64,000 nucleotides of DNA from an uncultured Flammeovirgaceae bacterium (GTDB taxonomy: Bacteria > Bacteroidota > Bacteroidia > Cytophagales > Cyclobacteriaceae): the NCBI GenBank assembly GCA_937883755.1, contig CAKZYA010000048.1, positions 31,449 to 95,448 of the forward strand, read 5' to 3'. The position numbers and the translations under genes were made by a program. Below, piece by piece: positions 59,281 through 64,000 of the stretch (within the stretch, counting starts at the first letter, position 1; each line of letters opens with the position of its first letter). The notes beneath the pieces were generated by a model. That model was not told where the DNA came from. It worked only from the letters and a program-made list of their open reading frames with translations, and made no database searches.

Positions 59281-60990
59281 ATGAAAAATCTATATAAATA
59301 TTTTATCCTAATTGCCCTAGTAGGGGTCTTCGGCTGCGAGGAGCTAATTGAACCCGTAGACGAAAATGTGTTGGATGCCGACCGTCTGGACTTTGATCCG
59401 GCCTTTGCCGAAGGGGTACTAATAAACGCCTACGTAGGCTTGATTAATCAGTACCAATCTACTGAAGTTGCTACCGATGATGCGGTGACTAACGACATTA
59501 ACAGCGGTTTTCGTCAGATGGCAGTAGGGCAGTGGGCTGCTCAGTTCAATCCAGTGAGCCGTTGGGATAAGTACGAACCTATCTTTTACGTCAATCGGTT
59601 TATCTCGACTATTGAAAACGTACAGTGGAAGCGCGACCCGGAAACGAACGAGTTGTTTGAACTTCGTTTACGAGGAGAAGCCCTGGCGATGCGGGCAGTG
59701 CACCATATGTACGTACTTCAGGGGCACGCTGGAGAAAGCCAGTCGGGTGAGCTACTGGGTATCCCGTACTACACCGAATTTATTGATCCGGCAGGCGACT
59801 TTAACGTGCCCCGATTAAGCTTTGAAGAATCAGTGGCGAAGATCAATGTCGACTTTGAGGAGGCCTTGAGTCTACTGCCGATGGACTACGATAATGCGGC
59901 TGATATTCCCGCCCGCTACGAATCCTACGATCCCGAAGCCTATCGCTTCGTTTTTGGCGATAACAACCGCCTGCGGATTAGCGGACGAATCATCAAAGCC
60001 TATCAAGCTAAGCTGGCCTTACTAGCGGCTAGTCCGGCATTTATGAACGGCCAGGGCGATTACTATCAGCGAGCGGCTAACCTGGCGGCTGAGCTTATTA
60101 ACGACATTGGTGGCGTAGCCGGATTAGACCCTGGTGGAGTAGCGTTCTACGACGAAAACAGTGATCGGGATTTAGCGGAGGTTTTATGGCGAAACTCAGT
60201 AGGAACTAGTGCTTGGTTCGAGGAAAATCAGTTCCCGCCTTCTCTCAATGGTGATGGGCGGATCAACCCTTCTCAAAACCTGGTGGATGCCTTTCCGATG
60301 CTCAACGGATACCCCATTGCTGACCCCAATTCAGGCTACGATGCCAATAATCCTTACGAGGAACGTGATCCCCGCTTAGCCCAGTATATTTTATATAATG
60401 GAAACACCATTGGTGATAATACCATTTTTACCGGAGCGGGAGCAGGTATTGATCAACTAGACGCTATTCTGGGATTATCAACCCGAACGGGTTACTATCT
60501 TAAGAAGCTCCTTCGACCCGACGTGGTTATCAATAATGATGGTTCCGTTACCGAACAAGAACATTTTAATGTATTTCTTCGCTACACCGATCTGTTTTTA
60601 GTGTTAGCTGAAGCTGCGAATGAACTGGGTGGGCCGGACTTTACTGTGGGAGGAATGACTGCCCGCCAGATCATCTCCGCTATCCGCCAGCGAGCGGGTA
60701 TTGAACAGCCCGACAACTACTTACAAACGATTAACGATCAAGCTGCTATGCGGGAGCTGATTCGTAACGAACGTCGTCTGGAACTATGCTTCGAGGGGCA
60801 CCGCTTTTGGGATATGCGACGCTGGAAGTTGAATCTAGATGAAGGCGTAGATGGTATTTTCTTCAATGGTAGTCAGTACACTTTGCTGAATGTGGAACCT
60901 CGACAGTACGGCGAACGGGCCATCTACGGTCCTATTCCCCAGTCAGAGACAGTGAAGTTCAGTGCGTTGGAGCAGAACCGGGGCTGGTGA
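59281..60990 (+). CDS. SusD/RagB-type surface lipoprotein (SusD2)
   Basis: A 569-residue lipoprotein (lipobox GVFGC, Cys at about 19) with the SusD fold: RLRGEALAMRAVHHMYVLQG, GIPYYTEFIDPAGDFNVPRL, KAYQAKLALLAASPAFMNGQ and the C-terminal hallmark NERRLELCFEGHRFWDMRRW. It differs clearly from SusD1 in sequence, so the two pairs are not a recent tandem duplication. It is the lid partner of SusC2 and lies 36 bp before the next lipoprotein gene. Confidence 0.92.
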   Translation: MKNLYKYFILIALVGVFGCEELIEPVDENVLDADRLDFDPAFAEGVLINAYVGLINQYQSTEVATDDAVTNDINSGFRQMAVGQWAAQFNPVSRWDKYEPIFYVNRFISTIENVQWKRDPETNELFELRLRGEALAMRAVHHMYVLQGHAGESQSGELLGIPYYTEFIDPAGDFNVPRLSFEESVAKINVDFEEALSLLPMDYDNAADIPARYESYDPEAYRFVFGDNNRLRISGRIIKAYQAKLALLAASPAFMNGQGDYYQRAANLAAELINDIGGVAGLDPGGVAFYDENSDRDLAEVLWRNSVGTSAWFEENQFPPSLNGDGRINPSQNLVDAFPMLNGYPIADPNSGYDANNPYEERDPRLAQYILYNGNTIGDNTIFTGAGAGIDQLDAILGLSTRTGYYLKKLLRPDVVINNDGSVTEQEHFNVFLRYTDLFLVLAEAANELGGPDFTVGGMTARQIISAIRQRAGIEQPDNYLQTINDQAAMRELIRNERRLELCFEGHRFWDMRRWKLNLDEGVDGIFFNGSQYTLLNVEPRQYGERAIYGPIPQSETVKFSALEQNRGW

Positions 60991-61026
60991 TTCTTTCAAT
61001 ATAAAAATTAGTAAACTATTCACGAT

Positions 61027-62049
61027 ATGAATATCAAACATCTAATATTGTCATTTTTGGTTTTAGGTTTGTTCGCCTGTGAGAACCAAGATATTGTTTA
61101 TCCGGACTATGGAACCACCGCGGGATATTTTCCCTACCAAACCCCCGTCCGAACACTAATCCTCGGCAACTACGATCAGGGAATTAATGAAAATGATAAC
61201 AATCGACGATTCGAGATTGGAATGACGATGGCTGGGGTTTACGAAAATAACCAAGCCCGTACCGTACACTTTGAGGTTGATAATAGTCTGCTGGCGAACG
61301 TGGCGAATGTGCAAGCACTTCCAAGTGAATACTATACTACTGAAGTGCAAAGCCCGCTAACCATTCCATCGGGTAGTACCAAAGGTATCATTCCTATCCA
61401 ACTGACCAGCGGCTTCTTTGATGACCCTCTTTCCTACGGTGAAGGGGTTAATTATGTGATTCCAGTACGGATTACTGAGCTGGAGAACCTAGATACGTTA
61501 TTGGTCGGAGAAAGTGTTGTAGCGAACCCAGATCGGGTAAACCCCGCTGACTGGAATGTTTTACCTAAAGACTATACGCTGTACGGTATCAAGTTTATCA
61601 ATCCATATCACGGTAACTACCTTCGTCGAGGTATTGACGTGATGACTGATGCGGCAGGTAACACAGTAGAAAATGTATACATTAGTGAGTATGTAGTGCG
61701 TGATGAAGTGGTTCCGGTTAATACTTCCGGTCGGAGTTCGGTTACTTTGGAAAACATCGTTCGTCGGGGTGATAGCGAAAGTCCAGGTAGCTTGATGATG
61801 GAGCTCAACTTTAATAGTGAAAATCAGTGCACAATTCGTAGTGCCACTGATGATCCCTACCAGATTGACGGAAGCGGACAATTTGTAGAAGATGGTGATG
61901 AGTGGGGAGATAAATCCCGGGATGTGATCTACCTAGATTACAACTATACCGACCTAGCCAATAGCGAAACCCATAGTGTGAAAGATACCCTCGTGATCCG
62001 TGATCGAGCCGTTACTTTTGAGGAGTTTACGGTGGAGTTAAATGAGTAA
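61027..62049 (+). CDS. DUF1735/DUF5627-type surface lipoprotein
   Basis: A 340-residue lipoprotein with lipobox LGLFAC (Cys at about 18). The N-terminal part (RRFEIGMTMAGVYENNQART, VPSGSTKG-like IPSGSTKGIIPIQLTSGFFD) matches DUF1735 beta-sandwiches of SusE-like proteins; the C-terminal part (YTLYGIKFINPYHGNYLRRG, VIYLDYNYTDLANSETHSVK) matches DUF5627. Such proteins are auxiliary glycan-binding lipoproteins at the ends of Sus loci. It is the last gene of the cluster, followed at once by a strong terminator. Confidence 0.82.
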   Translation: MNIKHLILSFLVLGLFACENQDIVYPDYGTTAGYFPYQTPVRTLILGNYDQGINENDNNRRFEIGMTMAGVYENNQARTVHFEVDNSLLANVANVQALPSEYYTTEVQSPLTIPSGSTKGIIPIQLTSGFFDDPLSYGEGVNYVIPVRITELENLDTLLVGESVVANPDRVNPADWNVLPKDYTLYGIKFINPYHGNYLRRGIDVMTDAAGNTVENVYISEYVVRDEVVPVNTSGRSSVTLENIVRRGDSESPGSLMMELNFNSENQCTIRSATDDPYQIDGSGQFVEDGDEWGDKSRDVIYLDYNYTDLANSETHSVKDTLVIRDRAVTFEEFTVELNE

Positions 62050-62089
62050 GGAGTAGTTCAAAAAGAGAGTTTACTATACTCAAACAAAG

Positions 62090-62122
62090 GCAATCTTAAT
62101 CTAAGGTTGCTTTTTTGTTTTT
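62090..62122 (+). terminator. Rho-independent terminator of the Sus-like operon
   Basis: GCAATCTTA-ATC-TAAGGTTGC forms a 9-bp stem with one G-T pair, followed by TTTTTTGTTTTT. It lies 41 bp after the DUF1735/DUF5627 stop and closes the operon that begins at the sigma factor or FecR. Confidence 0.88.
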
Positions 62123-62243
62123 GAACATATGGTTGGTAATTAAATATTGACGCTCTACCGCTCATCCCGACTTTCTAGCACTAACTTATGTGCTCTCGTA
62201 GATAGCTAAGAGAAATTTTAATCTATCTTACTAGTTTGAGGCT

Positions 62244-63131
62244 ATAAAAACCCTAACCATTCTATTCTTATTTATTGCTCCATTACTTGTTCATGTTCAG
62301 CCTGTTACGGGAAACTGACAGGATACCTTGGGTGTGCAAGGGACTTCACTACGTGTTGTGTTTCATATTGAAGAGGCTGACGGAAAACTCGCTACGAAAA
62401 TGGATAGTTCTGATCAAGGAGCAAGCAATATTGCTACTTCAGAAACTACTTTTAGCGACAATCAACTGATGATCAAAGCTACCCAATTGGGTATGGCCTA
62501 CAAGGGGATGTTGGAAAATGATAGCACCGTAGTAGGAACTTTCACTCAGGGTAGTATGGCAATGCATCTTACCTTAACCAAGAGAGAGGGTAAAATAAAA
62601 ACGGAATTTCCGTATCAACAGGAAGGTGTCTACTTTACAAATCTTGAAGGGAGCCAATTAGTTGGTACTCTTACTATTCCCAAAAAGAAGCCATTCAAGA
62701 AAGCGGTGGTGTTAATTTCTGGTTCGGGGCCATAAAATCGTAATGAAGAGTTAGCCCCGGTGAACCATCGTCCATTTTTAGTATCTAACCCGAAACGGTA
62801 TTACAGTGCTACGGTATGATGATCGGGGAGTGGCTGAGTTAGAGGGAGATTTTACCCAGGCTACTTCTAAAGGTTTTGCAGAAGATGCCCAGGCCGCAGT
62901 AGCGTTTCTACAACAGCATCCGACTACGTCAGGTAAGAGTATTGGATTAATTGGGCATAGCGAAGGAGGAATGGTTGTCCCAATGGTTGCCAGCAAATTA
63001 TTAATCTCACCTACGTTCAAACTATTGATGCTTAGTTTAGTGATACACTTAAAGCTACTCTGCAAACTAGGGAAGAAGTAGAAGTATCTCGACGGCAGTC
63101 GGCGCGGCTTAAAAAACTATTTAGCCTATAG
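62244..63131 (+). pseudogene. Decayed exported alpha/beta hydrolase
   Basis: Remnants of one gene are readable in order. The expected start is ATA (62244), giving a signal-like peptide IKTLTILFLFIAPLLVHVQP. A TGA at 62316-62318 replaces the Trp of a GNWQ-type motif; the frame then runs through VQGTSLRVVFHIEEADGKL and VVLISGSGP to a TAA at 62733, where Gln is expected. After a frame change near 62784 comes LTRNGITVLRYDDRGVAELE and the nucleophile elbow GHSEGG. Beyond about 62999 the frame shifts again and much of the C-terminal half is missing. At least two stop codons, a lost start and two shifts make it non-functional. Confidence 0.85.
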
Positions 63132-63177
63132 ACTATCTGGTGGATGTAAAAATAGAAGTTATGAGGGGGCAGAACAC

Positions 63178-63199
63178 AAAAAAGCTGCCGAAGCAGCTT
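63178..63199 (-). terminator. UUCG-loop terminator of the downstream lipoprotein gene
   Basis: On the minus strand AAGCTGC-TTCG-GCAGCTT is followed by a run of T. The UUCG tetraloop gives an unusually stable hairpin. It lies 23 bp after the stop of the lipoprotein gene at 63222. Confidence 0.85.
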
Positions 63200-63221
63200 G
63201 CGTATTTTTGTAATGTGGGAT

Positions 63222-63761
63222 TTACTCGGTTTTGCTATTACAAAGGGTAATATCTTCTATAGAGCCAATATCGGCCATACGGTAATTGGTACCAATATTA
63301 GTAGCCCCAAGAATAACATCTTTTAAAGCTCCATCTTCTTCAAAGTGTACTTTAATGCTGCCATCCATATTCAAAAACTGATCAAATGTTACAGAAGTGC
63401 CATCTGATAGTTTGGTGAGAAGGGTAATGCTCTGACTGCGGTTATCACCAGCATCTTCTAGATTGTTCAAAAACTCAGCCACTAATCCATCATCTTGAAG
63501 ACTACCGTAGTGCAGGTGTACCGGATGTATAGCACCGTTAAGCGTACCTTCCATCAATAATTGAATTTCAACTGATTTATCGGTTCGTTCTTTCACGGTG
63601 ATAGAGCCCGAAGTAGTGGTTTCTAAATAAGAACCTTCCAGTAAATTGTACTGAGTCTCTCTTCCAGTATATAAAGAGTTTTCCTCAGCATCGTTGTTGC
63701 AGGCACCGAATGCTACTACCAAAGCAAGCAGAAATAAACTAACTAATCGCATAATCCTCAC
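63222..63761 (-). CDS. Uncharacterised lipoprotein
   Basis: A 179-residue lipoprotein: signal peptide with lipobox VAFGAC (Cys at about 20), then a single beta-rich domain with LLEGSYLETTTSGSITVKER, GAIHPVHLHYGSLQDDGLVA and a final IGSIEDITLCNSK. The HPVHLHYG segment recalls the surface-exposed His motif of CHRD and superoxide-dismutase-like folds, but the match is too weak to name. It stands alone: a UUCG terminator follows it and a repeat-bearing gap precedes it. Function unknown. Confidence 0.68.
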   Translation of the reverse strand: MRIMRLVSLFLLALVVAFGACNNDAEENSLYTGRETQYNLLEGSYLETTTSGSITVKERTDKSVEIQLLMEGTLNGAIHPVHLHYGSLQDDGLVAEFLNNLEDAGDNRSQSITLLTKLSDGTSVTFDQFLNMDGSIKVHFEEDGALKDVILGATNIGTNYRMADIGSIEDITLCNSKTE

Positions 63762-63945
63762 TGTTTAATCTACCGAAGATACAAAAAATCAAGCAGAATA
63801 GATATTGCTATAATAGTAAAAAGAAATTACACCGATTTTATTGTGAGAAAGTGTGTTAATGTGTTCGGGTATTCATGTGTTTATGTCGTCAAGCGACCGC
63901 GTGGCGTCCACCATTGCCCAGTTTAAAGTTCTGAGTTTGGTAATT

Positions 63946-64000
63946 TTGAACACTTGAACACTTGAACACTTGAACACTTGAACACTTGAACACTTGAACA
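63946..64000. repeat. Octanucleotide tandem repeat TTGAACAC
   Basis: Six complete copies of TTGAACAC and a seventh lacking its last base run to the end of the window without any mismatch, and probably continue beyond it. The 8-bp unit is not a multiple of three and no gene covers the visible part. The 184 bp before it (63762-63945) show GTGTGTT-like stretches but no gene. Confidence 0.9.

Noticed and set aside
63946..64000. CRISPR array at the right edge
   Set aside because: The copies are 8 bp long and contiguous with no spacers, so this is a simple tandem repeat. No cas gene is present.

Overview
The window is about 64 kb of chromosome from a member of the Bacteroidota, most likely a Cytophagales-type marine or soil bacterium. 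The evidence is eight TonB-dependent receptor genes (one broken), two SusC/SusD pairs driven by a FecI-type sigma factor and a FecR anti-sigma factor, a secreted protease with a type IX secretion C-terminal tail, HmuY and DUF6607 proteins, and promoters matching the Bacteroidota TTG-N19-TAnnTTTG pattern. No rRNA, tRNA, CRISPR array, integrase or transposase was seen.

Layout. 1-1.9 kb: the 3' end of ilvE, then prfB with an intact programmed +1 frameshift. 1.9-4.8 kb: a Fur-family (Zur-like) regulator overlapping a TonB receptor gene, with an inverted repeat just upstream. 4.9-6.5 kb: small membrane protein, HiPIP, thioesterase, PAS protein. 6.5-9.3 kb: metE behind a cobalamin riboswitch. 9.4-14.1 kb: an enolase-superfamily enzyme, then a copper-type cluster (small Cys protein, MbnP, MbnH-like dihaem protein, beta-barrel with an N-terminal CDVCGC motif). 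14.2-21.2 kb: DJ-1/PfpI protein, T9SS metalloprotease, coiled-coil lipoprotein, secreted acetolactate decarboxylase-like protein, a small unknown protein with ferritin, a 52-residue Cys/Lys-rich protein, and an AAC(3)-I-like acetyltransferase. 21.2-31.4 kb: two paralogous 793-residue TonB receptors that share a conserved upstream element, flanking an AraC regulator, an MFS pump and a barrel protein, and followed by a LytS/LytTR two-component pair.

31.4-48.9 kb is an iron island. It holds DUF4856 lipoprotein, imelysin, HTTM protein and TonB receptor; a siderophore-receptor operon with PepSY protein in which the receptor carries a single-base frameshift; and a haem operon (hmuR-like, hmuY, DUF6607). 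A 17-bp operator, TTTAGA-N5-TCTAAA, lies before the haem receptor and before a LuxR-type response regulator. Weaker versions lie before the DUF4856 gene and inside the promoter of the ferritin unit. 49-62 kb: sigma factor, FecR, SusC1/SusD1, SusC2/SusD2 and a DUF1735/DUF5627 lipoprotein, ending at a clear terminator; no polysaccharide-degrading enzyme is present. 62.2-64 kb: a decayed alpha/beta hydrolase, a lipoprotein, and an 8-bp tandem repeat that runs off the window.

The main theme is metal and nutrient acquisition across the outer membrane, with storage (ferritin) and several separate regulatory circuits. No known defence or mobile system was found. The best candidates for undescribed biology are the small protein family found beside both ferritin and the PepSY operon, the shared operator and tandem elements, and the copper-type cluster.
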